DNA of 64,000 nt from Opimibacter sp041746735 (GCA_041746735.1 JBGTGP010000031.1:1-64000), one strand, 5' to 3'. Shown: positions 1-13,600, counted from the first letter of the stretch. Numbers and translations: made by a program. Notes: generated by a model not told the origin, from the sequence alone.

Positions 1-2
1 GA

Positions 3-134
3 AGTTATCTGGTTAAAAATGGTCGGAAAATGAAGATGAAATTGTCAGCTGAGGGAAAACGAAGACATTTTTTGGAGCACTTGTTTGATAATTTGGAGCT
101 TATAAAGCCCCCTTACACGTTTTCTAATGCATGA
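3..134 (+). CDS. C-terminal fragment of an unrecognised protein (cut by window start)
   Basis: Frame 3 is open from the first bases of the window to a TGA at 132-134, giving 43 residues rich in Lys, Leu and His and ending in PPYTFSNA. The other two forward frames close within the first 35 bases. The peptide reads like the end of a real protein but carries no motif I recognise, so the call rests only on the open frame at the window edge. Confidence 0.35.
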   Translation, partial: SYLVKNGRKMKMKLSAEGKRRHFLEHLFDNLELIKPPYTFSNA

Positions 135-365
135 TTTGGGTATTTACATTGGTTTCAACAACGACCAACTGGCGATTTTTACAATCGAAATATTCTAAGA
201 TTTACAGTTTTTCACAAAGTGAAGCTGCGTCACTAAGATTCAAGTGGCGGGTCATGCCTTTGGATCTGGCCAGGTCGTTGGGTTGTATATGTAGACTTTT
301 ACCTAAATTGCAATCGGGTATGCCGAAAACCAACCAGAGTAGGCAACACAGTAAAATTTAGTAAG

Positions 366-638
366 ATGCCAAAGTATGTAATTGAAAGAGAGATCCCCGG
401 AGCAGGTGCCTTGAACGAGGAGCAACTGAAAGGTATTTCGCAAGTGTCGTGTGGGGTATTGAGTAAGATGGGTCCCCAAGTGCAATGGATTCATAGCTAT
501 GTGACGACGGACAAAATCTATTGTGTCTACCTTGCACCGAATGAAGAGATGGTGCGTGAGCATGCCAGACAAGGCGGATTTCCGGCCAATTCAGTAAGTC
601 GGGTTTCCACGATCATCGATCCGACAACAGCGGAATAG
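366..638 (+). CDS. DUF4242 (SCO4226-like nickel-binding) family protein
   Basis: A 90-residue protein that begins MPKYVIEREIPGAG and keeps the family's typical pattern: a first strand with an E-R-E-I-P motif, a central segment on a message-like 'WIHSYVTTDKIYCVY' strand, and a C-terminal APNEEMVREHAR helix. The family forms a small ferredoxin-like fold; SCO4226 of Streptomyces binds nickel, but most members have no known role. No signal peptide is present, so it should be cytoplasmic. It stands alone, converging with the two-component genes on the other strand. The first ATG after the in-frame stop region is used. Function beyond family membership is not known. Confidence 0.75.
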   Translation: MPKYVIEREIPGAGALNEEQLKGISQVSCGVLSKMGPQVQWIHSYVTTDKIYCVYLAPNEEMVREHARQGGFPANSVSRVSTIIDPTTAE

Positions 639-669
639 ATGATATTTCGCCGCAGCCGGGCCAGGTAAA

Positions 670-1353
670 CTAGGTCTTCAGGAGGTTGAAGTAATGGCTC
701 ACTTTGATGGCTTGTGCTTTCGAAGTGACGTGTAGTTTTTCATAGATATGCGCGATGTGTTTTTTGACGGTATTGGGACTGATAAATAGTTTTTCACCGA
801 TATCCTTGTAGTTGTAGCCATCTACAAGTAACTGCAGTACTTCGATTTCTCTACCAGAAACTTCAAGGGGAACAGGGTAAGCTCCTTCATCTGTGCTGGC
901 ACCCCGCACCTGAGATTTTTGGATGAGGGCCAACGCCTTCTGCGCAATACTCGGACTCATCGGGGCATCCAGGCCCTGGTACAAATTCCATATATGCTGT
1001 TCGATGATAGCCACTTTCTCGTCTTTCAACAGGAAGCCCGAGGCACCGGCTTTAATGGATCTGAACAACAGATCTTCATCATCATATACGGTCAGCATCA
1101 GGAACTTGATAAACGGGTAAACGGTCTTGGCGATGGCGACCGTGTCGATGCCATCCAACTCTGGCATATCAATATCCATCAATACGATGTCCGGATAGGA
1201 GGCATCCTGGATGGTTTTCAGATATTCCAGAAATTGCTTTCCGTTGTCACCGATAAATCCGACTTCATAATCCGGGTTGTATCCCAGCAATTCCTTCATC
1301 GATTGCCGGGTGTGAAAATTATCGTCGACGATGGCAATGCGTATTTTTTTCAT
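670..1353 (-). CDS. LuxR/NarL-type response regulator
   Basis: A 227-residue two-domain regulator. The receiver domain (about 1-125) has the acidic pair D10/D11, the phosphoacceptor D60 in LMDIDMP, a Thr in LTVYDD and K110 in FLLKDE. The C-terminal LuxR helix-turn-helix (about 160-225) starts at LEVSGREIEVLQLL and contains ISPNTVKKHIAHIYEKL. It should be phosphorylated by the kinase encoded just upstream, whose stop codon overlaps this start by four bases (ATGA), and then bind DNA to activate transcription. The targets cannot be told from the sequence; the divergent surface-protein operon at 4612 is a reasonable guess because of its position. Confidence 0.93.
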   Translation of the reverse strand: MKKIRIAIVDDNFHTRQSMKELLGYNPDYEVGFIGDNGKQFLEYLKTIQDASYPDIVLMDIDMPELDGIDTVAIAKTVYPFIKFLMLTVYDDEDLLFRSIKAGASGFLLKDEKVAIIEQHIWNLYQGLDAPMSPSIAQKALALIQKSQVRGASTDEGAYPVPLEVSGREIEVLQLLVDGYNYKDIGEKLFISPNTVKKHIAHIYEKLHVTSKAQAIKVSHYFNLLKT

Positions 1354-4300
1354 AGGTCTTTTAATTGATCCGGGGACTCCGGAGGTTTCAGTTTCACCTC
1401 TATGGTCGTCCCTTCCAAAGGTGTGCTCTCAATATTCAATTCTGCATCAATGAATGCAGCTCTTTGTCGTATATGCTTTAGGCCATAGCCATCTTTCACC
1501 TGGTCCAGAGCAAATCCCTTCCCATTGTCCTTTATCCGTACTTTAAAAGCAGGTCCATACCCCTCAAAGCTGATTTTGATTTCAGTCGCTCCGGCATGTT
1601 TGACGGCGTTGTTGATCGCCTCCTGACATATCCGATGCACGTTTAAGGCTGTAAACGGACCCAAAAGGAATTTCGTATCACAATGTTCTAAATAAAACAC
1701 TCTGCATTCACTCTCAGGACCCAGCGTTTGAAATACATAACTTTTTAAACGGGCGATGAAGTCAAATACAGAAATCTCCTCATGCTGGGTTACCCAGATG
1801 GTATCCCTCAATTCCTGATTGATTTGTGTGGAAATGGTCTCCAGGTCCACCATTTTTTTCATAACCTGATCTGGAGATAATGATGTGCCACCCGTGATCA
1901 GAAAATTAAGATTTCGCTTGACCGTACCCATTTGGGCCCCAATATTATCATGCAACTCACGCGAAATTCGCATACGTTCATTTTGAATTTTTTGCTTCAT
2001 CTGAAATTCATAATTGAGTTTCATGGTCTGACGCTTTTTATTTAGTCGGATGATATAGGCGACCAGTCCACCCAGCAATAGCATCCCACACAAAATAAAC
2101 CATGACCGCCTGTAAAATGGGGGAAGTATTCGTATCCGCAAATAATGTTCAGGTGCCGCATTCGGATTGAAACCATCCCCGATGTGGTAATAGAATGTAT
2201 ACAGGCCCGGTATGAGGTGAAAATTGATTTTATTTTCGCGTCCCAAATCTATCCAATGCTGGTTGAGCCCTTTCATAAAGTACTGATAATTATAACTTTT
2301 TGGAGATTTGTTGCCTTTGCCCAGAAGGTCTATACCCAATTTGTTTTCCCGGTGCGAAAACGTATAAAGGGAATCCGGACGTGTATGAAAAAATCGACCT
2401 ATCACATTATTGTTGACGGATAAACTACTGACATAGGTAATAATGTGATCTGCAGACTCATTGACTTTGAAGGGGTAGAAGGACGTGATACCATTGATAC
2501 CTCCAAAGTACAGCTTTCCGGAAGCCGTTTTAAAACAGGAAGATGTATTAAATTCATTTTCCTGCAGTCCGCTTTCCTTCGAATAATGGACCAGTTGTAA
2601 ATCAGCTTTGAGTTTGAACAAACCATAGTCTGTACTGAACCAAAACTCTTCCGGCGTATCACCGGGCAGAATGGCATAGACGACTTTATCATAAAGTCTG
2701 TTGAGGATCTTGACGTCCGGTCCGGTTTGGATCATAAACAAACCGACATCGCCCCCCAACAGCAACCGATTGTCATTATACGCCATCAAACATCGGGTAA
2801 ACCCGATCCGGGGCAATGTCCATTCCTGCCGAACGGTTTGCAGCGTAGGGTCCAGTTCAATTAATCTCCCATCCGCAACGGCCCAATAACTGTCTCCTGA
2901 TGGGGTGACGGCAATGGAGCCATTCAGCGGACTATCGGGATGGAGCTTGAAGGTAACGCGGATTGAATCATGTATCTCCAGCAGTCCTTTATACACACTT
3001 TTATAGAAAACCTTGTTTTGACCAGAGGGTATATTGACATTGTAATAGGAAGGCCAACTTTTGTCCAATCCGGGGATGTGACTTATATGGTACTGATCCT
3101 GATGCACCTGCAGCAGATAGGCATTTTCAGTAAAAATGATAAATCTGGATTCCGACAGTTTGACGATTCCATTGATATAGGGATGTATAGACCCATCTGG
3201 AAATTCGAGCAACCTTTTCTTGAATTGGCCCAACGTATCAAATAGCACGAGGCCTTCTTCAAGGGTGCCCACGAGCACAAGATTTTCCTGCTCAGACACA
3301 CTGAGGCATTTGACGAAATAGCGATACTGATCGTTTTTACCGATAAAATCGAAACCTGGATTTCGCGGATGGATTTTAACCAGGCCATTGTTGAAGGTGG
3401 AGAAATAAATATTGCCATATATATCCTGTTCCAGTTTCCTGAGTCGGGGCTCCACCAGGGGTTCGCCCCCTGCTTTTTCATAGACGGCCGTCCAGGCCTG
3501 GTGGCGAATATGGAACTCATAGATACTGTTGGACAATGCGACCAGTAATCTGTTCTTGTCCACTTGCAAAACCCCTCCTCCCTGAAAATTTCTGGGCTCA
3601 CCTGGAAGAGGTATTGAATGTTGCTGGCCCGGGACATGGATATGGATATACTCCCGATCTATCGTAATGATGGTGTCTTTAGAGACCTGAACTAATGCCG
3701 CTGCTTTTGGAAGCTGCGTTTCAACGGTAAAGTGACCCGAACGGACATCAAGGGAAATGAGACGATATGTAGAATCCACATATTGAACCACGGTATCGTC
3801 GATGATCTCCGGATCAATATCATAAAAGATGAGTCTGTTGTGGGGTATATAAGGAGTGGTGATCACATTCAGAATGTCTAACGTGGCTTTGTCTATCTGA
3901 TAAAGCTGGTCATGGGTGTTCCAGATGAAGAGTTGCTGTCGGGTTTCGTAAAGAAAATTGTAAGACTTCCATTCCGCCGTAATGGGAGGTAAGGTGAGCC
4001 GGAGCGAATTTGGTTTTGTATACTGATCCGTATTGAGTTTGCTGAGTGAATTTCCGGACAGAAAGTAGAGGTCCTGTTCATACCCATGACTGAATTTTCC
4101 ATAGATGGGTTCGCCCGACATTTGATGGTTCATATCGATAAATGTCCTTCCATCGAAAAGCTGAAGATGACCCACACTCTGTACCCAGAGCATGCCATTC
4201 CGATCCGCCTTGAAATCATAGACGAGATTGTGATTCAGACCTTCATCGGTTCTGAAGGTTTCGGTATGGAAGAAATGGGTTTTGATCTGTGCAAACGAAA

Positions 4301-4388
4301 CCCCGAAGCACAGCCATACCATGCTGAGGCAAATGACGGGTCGCCACCTACCCTCATGAGAAAGAGCATCTTGTCTGTTTCGCTTCAT
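1350..4388 (-). CDS. Two-component sensor histidine kinase with periplasmic propeller and Y_Y_Y domain
   Basis: About 1012 residues from the ATG at 4388, which directly precedes a signal peptide ending in VSFAQ; an ATG 33 bases further out is possible but gives no better leader. The periplasmic half (about 25-690) has seven-bladed-propeller repeats of the two-component regulator type, followed by a Y_Y_Y-like beta domain (about 690-770). One membrane helix (WFILCGMLLLGGLVAYII) leads to a HisKA_3 dimerisation domain with the phosphoacceptor His in SRELHDNIGAQMG, near residue 810, and a HATPase domain with N box QEAINNAVKHA and G box DNGKGF. Family members sense extracellular ligands. It forms a tight operon with the response regulator, and is transcribed away from the giant surface gene. 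Confidence 0.92.
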   Translation of the reverse strand: MKRNRQDALSHEGRWRPVICLSMVWLCFGVSFAQIKTHFFHTETFRTDEGLNHNLVYDFKADRNGMLWVQSVGHLQLFDGRTFIDMNHQMSGEPIYGKFSHGYEQDLYFLSGNSLSKLNTDQYTKPNSLRLTLPPITAEWKSYNFLYETRQQLFIWNTHDQLYQIDKATLDILNVITTPYIPHNRLIFYDIDPEIIDDTVVQYVDSTYRLISLDVRSGHFTVETQLPKAAALVQVSKDTIITIDREYIHIHVPGQQHSIPLPGEPRNFQGGGVLQVDKNRLLVALSNSIYEFHIRHQAWTAVYEKAGGEPLVEPRLRKLEQDIYGNIYFSTFNNGLVKIHPRNPGFDFIGKNDQYRYFVKCLSVSEQENLVLVGTLEEGLVLFDTLGQFKKRLLEFPDGSIHPYINGIVKLSESRFIIFTENAYLLQVHQDQYHISHIPGLDKSWPSYYNVNIPSGQNKVFYKSVYKGLLEIHDSIRVTFKLHPDSPLNGSIAVTPSGDSYWAVADGRLIELDPTLQTVRQEWTLPRIGFTRCLMAYNDNRLLLGGDVGLFMIQTGPDVKILNRLYDKVVYAILPGDTPEEFWFSTDYGLFKLKADLQLVHYSKESGLQENEFNTSSCFKTASGKLYFGGINGITSFYPFKVNESADHIITYVSSLSVNNNVIGRFFHTRPDSLYTFSHRENKLGIDLLGKGNKSPKSYNYQYFMKGLNQHWIDLGRENKINFHLIPGLYTFYYHIGDGFNPNAAPEHYLRIRILPPFYRRSWFILCGMLLLGGLVAYIIRLNKKRQTMKLNYEFQMKQKIQNERMRISRELHDNIGAQMGTVKRNLNFLITGGTSLSPDQVMKKMVDLETISTQINQELRDTIWVTQHEEISVFDFIARLKSYVFQTLGPESECRVFYLEHCDTKFLLGPFTALNVHRICQEAINNAVKHAGATEIKISFEGYGPAFKVRIKDNGKGFALDQVKDGYGLKHIRQRAAFIDAELNIESTPLEGTTIEVKLKPPESPDQLKDL

Positions 4389-4611
4389 GGGAAGGATATT
4401 CCTGCAGGGTACAAGTGGCAATATTAACTGAAAATCGCCGCCTGCAATCCCTCATCAGACGTCCACCCCTTCATTCGGGGCAAAATCACCCATATGGAGT
4501 ATTGGCTGCGCTTGGGTCTAACTCTACTTTTACGATTGGTTCAGCCAATTGTTTCGGGACCTGCCTGGCAAGACTTCTGAAACCTGAATGATAACTTCTT
4601 AATGATTGCAG
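4389..4611. promoter_or_regulatory. Divergent intergenic region between kinase and surface-protein operon
   Basis: About 220 bases separate the kinase start (minus strand) and the giant gene start (plus strand). Promoters for both must lie here or within the gene ends, but I see no clean TAnnTTTG box. A short CATTCGGGGC stretch and an AT-rich part near 4520-4545 are the only visible elements. The arrangement suggests shared control. Confidence 0.35.
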
Positions 4612-7600
4612 ATGCCCAGTACGTCTCGATACCCTCGGGTAGCCCCTGTTTTAAGCCTCCTGGCCTTGTTTTTCTGGATGACCCACTCCGCGGTGAGTCA
4701 GGCCTATTTTGTCTCGCAACCTCCTGGCGCATATGAATATGAATGGTCGTCACCCAATGATGTGACCGTCCAGATTGACAGCTATGCGGAAATTCCCATC
4801 GGGTTTAGCTTCAATTTCTTTGGTGAAAACTACACCCATTGTTATGTAGCACAAAATGGATTTATTCAGTTTGGAAGCAATCCTGATGGCGGTTGTTGCC
4901 AGGGCCAATTTCTTCCATCCCCAAGCGGACCCAATAACTTGATTGCTGCCGCATGGATGAATAATGTGTATTCCGGATATTGCTGTATCGGTGGAGAATC
5001 GTATACGGTGTATCAATATGAGACCCTGGGAGATGCGCCAAACCGCCGACTGGTTATTTCACTCTACGGATATGACGATTGCAGTGACGAGTATAGCGGC
5101 CAGATCAAGTTGTTTGAAGGCAGTGATATCATCGAAATTCATACAGAGACCTGGGCGGAAAATTATGCGCCCTGCGCCAATGTCACCCAGGGCATTGAAA
5201 ACAGTGACGGAACCGAAGCCTATTATATCGTGGGACGCAATGCCAATACCACCTGGAAAGTAAACAGTAGTGAAGTCGTACGATTTACTCCTCCTTATGC
5301 CCTGCCACAACGGGACGCGGGAGTCAGTTATATTTTTAATCTTCCTGCCTGCGAAGGAAGCCAGCCCATTGATGTCCTGGTCTCCAACTTCGGAGCGATC
5401 CCGTTGGATTCCGTCGTGATCGACTGGTCATGGGAGGATGTGCTACAGGACAGCCTGCTGGTGATATTCAACCCACCAATAGTCCATGGAGAGTCAAGGG
5501 TCATCGAAATCGGATCCCAAAACTTCGTTTTCGGTGAACAGTATGATATCCGGGCCTGGACCAAATGGCCAAATGGGGTTACAGACGACTTTTTTGCCAA
5601 TGATACCTCCATGACACAATTGAAGACCGGGGTCAGGGATACCTTTACGATAGGAGGTACGGATCCGGACTTTGCCACCTTCGGAGAAGCCATTGCTTTC
5701 CTGCAAACAAACGGTGTATGCGACACCACCTGGATGCTCGTACGCCCCGGCACCTACACCGAGCAGGTGGAGATCCCCTGGATCGATGGGGCATCGAACT
5801 CAAGGGTGATCTTTTCTGCGGAGAACGGGGACAGCAGTTCCGTAATCCTCCAATTCGACCCGACAATCACTAAAAAGTATGTCTTACTTTTCTATAATGC
5901 AACGGGCATCACCTGGGAGCGGATGACCCTCAATGCGCTGGGTACGGACTATACCCGCGTGATCCAATTGTCGAATCATAGTTTTAACAACACGATTCAG
6001 CATTGCGCCATTACTGGATATAATACTACATTTTCCAGCTCGAATTATGCCTGCATCTATTCCCATACGACAAATCCGGATAATATTATACAGTACAATA
6101 CCATTAAAAATGGCTCCGTCGGTGTAAAGGTTGAACTCCGAACAGAAACCGTCATCTTCGGATTTGATCAAACGGAGTCCAGATCCATGCAACGGGCCGC
6201 TTTTGATGACAATTACTCTGCGCGAGTACAAATCCTCAACAACACCATTCAGGATTTCAGTTATGCAGGTGTCAGCAGCAATAAGACAAAAGCCCTCCAA
6301 ATCCATCGAAATCAAATTACCTCGGCCAAGAATCAGGTCTATGGGTTAGAAACCTTTGATGATACAGATACCTTATCCATCTCAAATAATGTCATTGGAC
6401 TATCATCAGGAAATTCGGGTATCTATATATTCAGGGTCATTCCGTCTCAGGGAAGGGCCAGTATGTTTAATAATATGGTGTATGCGCATCACGCTACCAA
6501 TGCTGTTCAGGCAATTGTGGCGGAGGAATTGATGCAATTCGATATGTATCACAACACGTTTAAGGTAAAGAGCCCCCACAGTTCAAGCAGAGCCATGACC
6601 TGGTATTATGGTTTTCAGGATTCCGTGTACAACAACATTTTCGCCACCTATGGAGGCGGGACTGCGATTTATCTCGGAGAAGCCGAGTTGTCGGCCATTG
6701 ATTATAATACGTTTTACTATGAAAGCAATCTGTTCGGAACAGCCAATTATAACACCAGCGTATACAATCTGGAGGAATATCGCAACGTGACCGGTTTTGA
6801 TCAAAATTCCCAGGTGCTGCAACCTCTATTCTTTTCCGAAACGGATTTGCATACGCGCAATGGGTATCTCAATGGCACCGGCTCGCCGATCTTATCCACC
6901 CTCTATGATATCGATGGGGAGGTAAGGAATTCACTGCGACCGGATCCGGGAGCAGACGAATTTACTCCAGAGTCACGGGATGCTTCCGTGCAGGCTATGC
7001 TATCACCGAAGCTGGATTGTGATACACTACAGGATATTGAGATTGTACTGATCAATCTCGGCACCGATACCCTCACAGCTGCTACGATCGAGTGGACGCG
7101 AAACGGGACGCCCCAAACACCCCACATGTATACGGGACAAATTCTGCCCGAAGGTGATACAGCACATATCATCCTCGAAGCGCTGGCCACCTTCAGTGGT
7201 CAGCCTGATACTTTGCGCTTTATAGCTACTGAACTGAATGGCGCGGACGACCAGTTTATGGCCAATGATACACTGGTGGAAATCTATAGTCTCCCGCTCC
7301 AGGGTATGTATACGGTCGGAGGTACGAGTCCTGATTTTTCCACCATACAATCGACAATCGATGCCATGGCCTCTTTCGGCATTTGCGGGCCCACTACATT
7401 CCTGTTGCGGAATGGGATATACAACGAACAAGTTTCCATTCGACCCGTGCAGGGAGCATCGGAAGATAATACCATCACCTATAGCTCCGAATCCGGGGAC
7501 AGCAGCACAGTCTCTATTCAATATAATTCCACGAGCCAGGCGAATTATATCGTCCGGTTGGAGGGGGCAAAATATATCCGCTTTGAGCATCTAGGTTTTA

Positions 7601-10600
7601 AAACCCTCAATACCACCTATGCCAATATCATTCACCTCATAAAGGACGCCTCCCACCTCAAAGTTTTGAATTGTTACCTCGAAGGGCGGAGTCCAACATT
7701 CAGTTCGGGCAGCAGCTTCCACATACAGACGGATGATACGCATCAAGGACATATTGAACTGAGGAATAACTATTTTTTCAATAGCACCAGATCCGTTTCC
7801 TTTAACGGCAGCTTCGCTCAATCGCAAAAACCTACTTCCTTTATCGTAGAAGGAAATCAGTTTGTCAATCAACGCGCCGGCGCTGTTTACGCCCAACAGG
7901 TGCAGGACATCGTGATGGATCATAATATTGTAACTGCCAATACTGCAGCTCTTTATACTGGCATCGGGTTTTCGTTCGTGCATGGACAAAACCGGATTTC
8001 CTATAATAAGGTCAATCTCCTGAATGTCGGCGATGGTATCCTGGTCAATAATGCCAACAACCAAAGCCAGGACGGAGGAGTAAGTTGGGTGTTCAACAAT
8101 ATGTCATCCGTGGTCAGTGGTTCCGCCTTTTCCATGTCGGGCAACAGACGGTTACGGTTTCACTTCAATACCGGATACAGCTCGGGAACGACTGCGAGCA
8201 GTCATCACGCGATCAAACTATCCGGTGGGGATAGTATCACCGTCCAAAATAATATCGGTGTAGCAAACGCCGGAAGAGCCTATTCTGAAGGGTCCTTTAT
8301 CCCGGTCGTTCATTCCGATTACAACAACTTCTACACCTCCGGAAGTCATCTTGCTTATCGCGCCAATACACCCTATACCGATCTGATAGCATGGCAGAAT
8401 GGGACCAGCCTCGACTCGCATTCCGTATCCGTAGATCCCATTTTCCTTTCGACGGCCGACCTGCACGTTTTGTCACCTGTACTCAATGGTGCAGCCATTC
8501 CGATAGCCGGTATCACCACGGATTTTGATCAGCAACTACGACATCTGACAACACCGGATATCGGAGCAGATGAGATCGGAACAGATGAGAACGATGCCGG
8601 TGTGATGGCCATTCAACCCGTCATGCCTTTCGCCTATGGACAGCAGGATGTAAAGGTTATCATTCGTAATTATGGTTCCAATGCTTTACAAAACGTGGAT
8701 ATTCATTGGAAAGTGAATGGTGCGGAACAAACCGTCTTCCAGTATGTCGGGAATCTGCAATCACTCCAACAGGACACGATCATTCTGGGCCAGTATGAAT
8801 TCACCTTCAGCACTCCCTATACGCTCCAGGCATGGACAGATATGCCCAATATGGTGCCCGATGTGCTTGCCTCAAATGATACCATTACCACTGGACCCCT
8901 ATATGCCGCGGTAACCGGTATTCTCACGATTGGTGGAAGTTCACCCGACTTTACCACGGTCAGCGACGCGATCAGTGCCATGTCACTCGGTGGCGTGGTC
9001 GACTCCGTCAATTTCTTGATACGGACTGGCACCTATACCGGCCTGTTCAACATCCCCCACTTGTCCATGCTGTCCTGTAGTATCCCGGTGATCTTCGAAT
9101 CCGAATCCGGCAATCCGGCAGATGTGATCTGGACGAATACCGCACTTACTGGTCCTACTCTCACCCTTGATGGCGCAGATGGCGTCACCTTCAGGAATCT
9201 GACCATTCAGACTGTTGTCACCTTGCAACGGGCTATTGTCATTCAAAACGGATCCAACTGTAACACATTTGAAGGCTGCAAACTCAACGGAGTGTCCACG
9301 TCCGGAACTGCCACGACCCAAGCTATTGTCTTCAGCGGCGGTGGCGTAGACCAGGATAACACCTTTCGAAATAATACATTTCATCAGGGAACCTACGGAA
9401 TGTACTTGTTAGGGACCAATGCAAGCAATCTGGAAAGTGGTACCCGTATCGAAGACAATACATTTACCAACCAACATTATCGGGCGATCCATCTGCAGCA
9501 CCAGAACTCGCCTCTGATCCAAAACAATAACATTAAGACTACTTCCGCCCCCAGCACAAGCTATGCCGGTATTGTTCTGTCTACCTGTCAGAATCAACTT
9601 GTCGTCAGCGGCAACAAGATCGAAGCCGAAAGAGGGTCTGGCCTACAAATATCTTCCTGCACCGGCACCAGTCCGCTGAGAGGCAGGATTTATAATAATA
9701 TGGTCAATATCGTCAACGCAGCAGCCACCGTGTCGTATGGCATCGATATGACCAGCTGCGCCTATCAGCAAATCCATTATAATACTGTCAGGGCCAATGG
9801 GACTAATGCAGGTACCCGGGGACTCCGGATCAGTACCGGCAACTCGAACATGGAGATCCTGAACAATATTTTCTACATGCCCGCAGCAGGTATGGCCATG
9901 CTGTTTTCGAATAGCACCTTTGTCACGACATGTAATTATAATGACCTCCTCAAAACAACAGGACCTACTCTCGTACAATCCGGTGCCACACCGTACGCAA
10001 CGCTCGCAGCCTGGCAGGCAACAGGATTTGACCTGAACAGTATCAGTGAAGATCCTGAGTTTGTCAGCGCCCTTGACCTTCATGTGACGAGTTCGTTTCT
10101 TGACGGTGCCGCTACACCGATAGCCTACATCACACATGATATAGATGGTGATCTGCGCAACACCCTTGAACCGGATATCGGAGCAGATGAAATCAATCTT
10201 TTTACGGACGATGTGGGATTGCTTGCCATTAACTATCCGCTTCAGCCTTTTATGTCCGGTGTGAATACAGTTTTTATCAAGTTTATCAACAACGGGGCGG
10301 ACACGCTGACGTCCATGCAGGTCGATTGGGAGGTAGATGGAATTATGCAACCGACCTATATGTGGACGGGTCTGTTACCCTCTGCTGGCACCTATGATTC
10401 GCTGGACATTGGGGAGTTTGATTTTGCGCCCTATCAGACCCATGACATCAAGGTGTGGGTCAGTCAGCCCAATGGCATGACCGATGGTCTGGCATCAAAT
10501 GATACACTCTTTTTAGATAACCTGTATCCGGGATTAGCTGGCGTTTATACCATTGGGGGAGATAACCCTGATTTTGATTCCCTGCAAACGGCTGTAGGAC

Positions 10601-13600
10601 ACCTGAATCTGGGGGGTGCGGCCGGACCGGTAACGTTTAATATCCGATCCGGTACATACCTGGAGCCTGTGTCGATTTCAGATTTTCCTGGATCCGATTG
10701 TGGCAGACCCGTTATTTTTCAATCCGAGTCCGGCAATAGTGCTGATGTGACCATTACGAATCTGGGCATCAATGCCCATACGATCGTGCTCGATGGTGCG
10801 GATGGCGTTATTTTTCAAAACCTTTCCATAGAGTCCGTCAATACCTCGTTCCGACACGTGGTCAGTTACTTTAACGGCGCACATTGCAATCAATTTCTCA
10901 ATAATACCATTACCGGCTTTGAAAGTACAAGTACAGCCTCCTCTTCCGCTGTCATCATCTCAGCCTCCGGACTCGATACCGCCAATATTTTTCACAACAA
11001 TCATATCCGTCATGGTTCCTACAGCTTCTATATCGACGGTGCCGCCGGAGCCTATTCCAATACCCAGATCACCAACAATCATCTGGACCTTCCCCGCCAT
11101 TATGGCATCTATGCGGAAGATAACCACGGCATTCGGATACATAAAAATCTGATCACGACAGGAGCCAGTACCACCGGCAGAGGGATTTCACTTTCAGCCT
11201 GCCACAATGGGCTCGAGGTCAGCGAAAATAAAATATACGTGACGAGCGGACCCCATGGCATCCGCTTTGACAATTGCGATGGTACGGTGTCCTCGAAAGG
11301 AATCATCGTCAATAATTTTGTTTCGGTCGGAGGTGCAGGATCAGCTTACGGAATCTATCTGAGCGGTTCTAATCATAATCAGGTGTTTCATAATAACGTT
11401 CAGATCTATTCGACCACCACGTCCGGAACGAACAACGCCGCCTTCTATTTCACCAGTAACACCTCGATCAGTGTACGGAATAATATCATGTCGAATGCAA
11501 GTCCGGGATATGCCATATATGCCAATGCCAACCCGTCGTACACAGGGGATTTCAATAATCTGTTTGCCACCGGTGCGATCACGGGCCACTGGGATGGTAC
11601 GCTATGCCCTGATCTCGCGGCGTGGCAAATGGCAAGCAGTCATGATCAAAACAGCCTTGGCATCAATCCACAGTATATGTCCAATACTGACCTTCATGTG
11701 AGTAACATTCTGCTCAACAGTGCTGGTGAGTGGCTCGCTGAGGTCACCCATGATATTGATGGAGATCTGCGTTCCGATCCGTGTGACATCGGGGCAGATG
11801 AGTTCGATCCATCGATCCCCAATGATGCCGGGGTATTTGTGGCACTCGGGCCCATCGTACCTTTTGCACATGGTAACCAACCGGTCACCGTGGCCGTTAA
11901 GAATTTTGGCGCCGATACACTCACGTCCGTAAAGGTCCGCTGGGTCGTCAATGGCATCGAACAACCACTCTATCAGTGGACCGGCATGCTCCCTCCGGCC
12001 CAATGTGACACAGTCATCATCGGTACGTATGGATTCGCCCAATACACCGAACATGATCTGATCTTCTGGACGGAGCTTCCAAACCTGGTACCCGACAGTA
12101 CCAATATCAATGATACACTCAGGGTCCATGATCTGTATCCCGCCCTGGTCGGTACGTATACCGTAGGAGGTGTGTTACCGGATTTTAATCTTTTCTCGCA
12201 ACTGGAACGGGCACTGGACCTGGGAGGTATCCTGGGACCTGTGACATTCTCCATCCGGAATGGAACGTATGCGTCACAACTCACTATCAAAGATTTTCCA
12301 AGACTCTCCTATGGGCACCATGTAACCTTTACTGCAGCCGGAGGGGATAGTAGTCTGGTGATCCTTACCCGAAATTTCAACGCATCCTCTTCCAATAACT
12401 TTACGGTTCGCCTCAATAATGCCCACGGGATTCGCTTTGAAAACGTAACCCTCGCCTCCACGAAGGGCAGAGTCCTGGAGCTGACGAATGGGACGAGTGA
12501 TATTCAAATCGAGAACTGCAGATTCACAGGTGTACAAGTCACCAATACAACAGCCTCTTTCCAGCTTATCTACAGCGGCACTACATCAGAAGACAGTATC
12601 ACTATCACGCACAACTTGTTTGAATACGGCGATCAGGGGATTTATATGATCGGAAGCACCGGCGATTATGAACAGGCGATTACAATCAATCATAATACAT
12701 TTTATAACTGCTATACCCGCGCGATCTATGCCCGGTATCACACGGGTCTGCAGGTTCAAGGTAATACCATTTTGAACAACAATAATTCGCATCAGGGGAT
12801 GGCTCTGCTGAATGGATTGGGCTCACCCAATATTATAGGAAATGATATCCGTTTGCTCAAAGGTGGTGCCAATGGCATGAGTCTGTTCCAACTGCATGGA
12901 ACGGCGATGCAACCGGTGATGATCCATAATAACTACATTCTGGCGCGGAATGGGGGTACTGTGACGACCCATGGTATCTATCAGGAGACCATGAACCATG
13001 TAAGCTATAATTACAATACGATTCGTATTGAAAATACAGGTGCATCCAGCACCGCTTTTACGGATAACAACTCCCACCAGAATATTCATTTCCGGAATTG
13101 CAGTTTCTCCAATTACAGTGGCGGTCGCGCGGTGAATGTGCCATGGTCACTGTTCTCCGGCAATACTATGAATTATTGTAATCTCTATGCCTCAGGAGCT
13201 GTCCTGGCCTACTATAATGGCAGTTATGCGGATATGGTAGCCTTGCAGGCGGGTACGAATCAAAATCAAAACAGTGTCAGTGCCGAGCCACTCTTTGGAG
13301 ATGATAGTCCGTTGGTCTTTCAGGCCGAGATGGATGGAACCGGTGTTCCTGTGGCCGGTATCACCACGGACATTGTGGGCGAGCCACGTGATGGCACCAT
13401 GCCTGATATCGGAGCAAAGGAATTCACTCTGCCGGCGCATGATATCGGGGCCAAACTTCTGGTTGACCCTGCTACTTATTGCGGATTGAGTGATGCAGAA
13501 GATGTCACCATTCGCATTCAAAATTATGGAGCAAATACAGAGACTGGATTTGATGTAGCCTACTCGATGAATGGCGCGCCATGGATCGTCGAGAATGTCG

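Noticed and set aside
9643..10350. 235-codon open frame on the minus strand within the giant gene
   Set aside because: It is antisense to a clear, continuous coding frame with repeat modules, has no recognisable domain, and is one of many such shadow frames in this GC-balanced gene.
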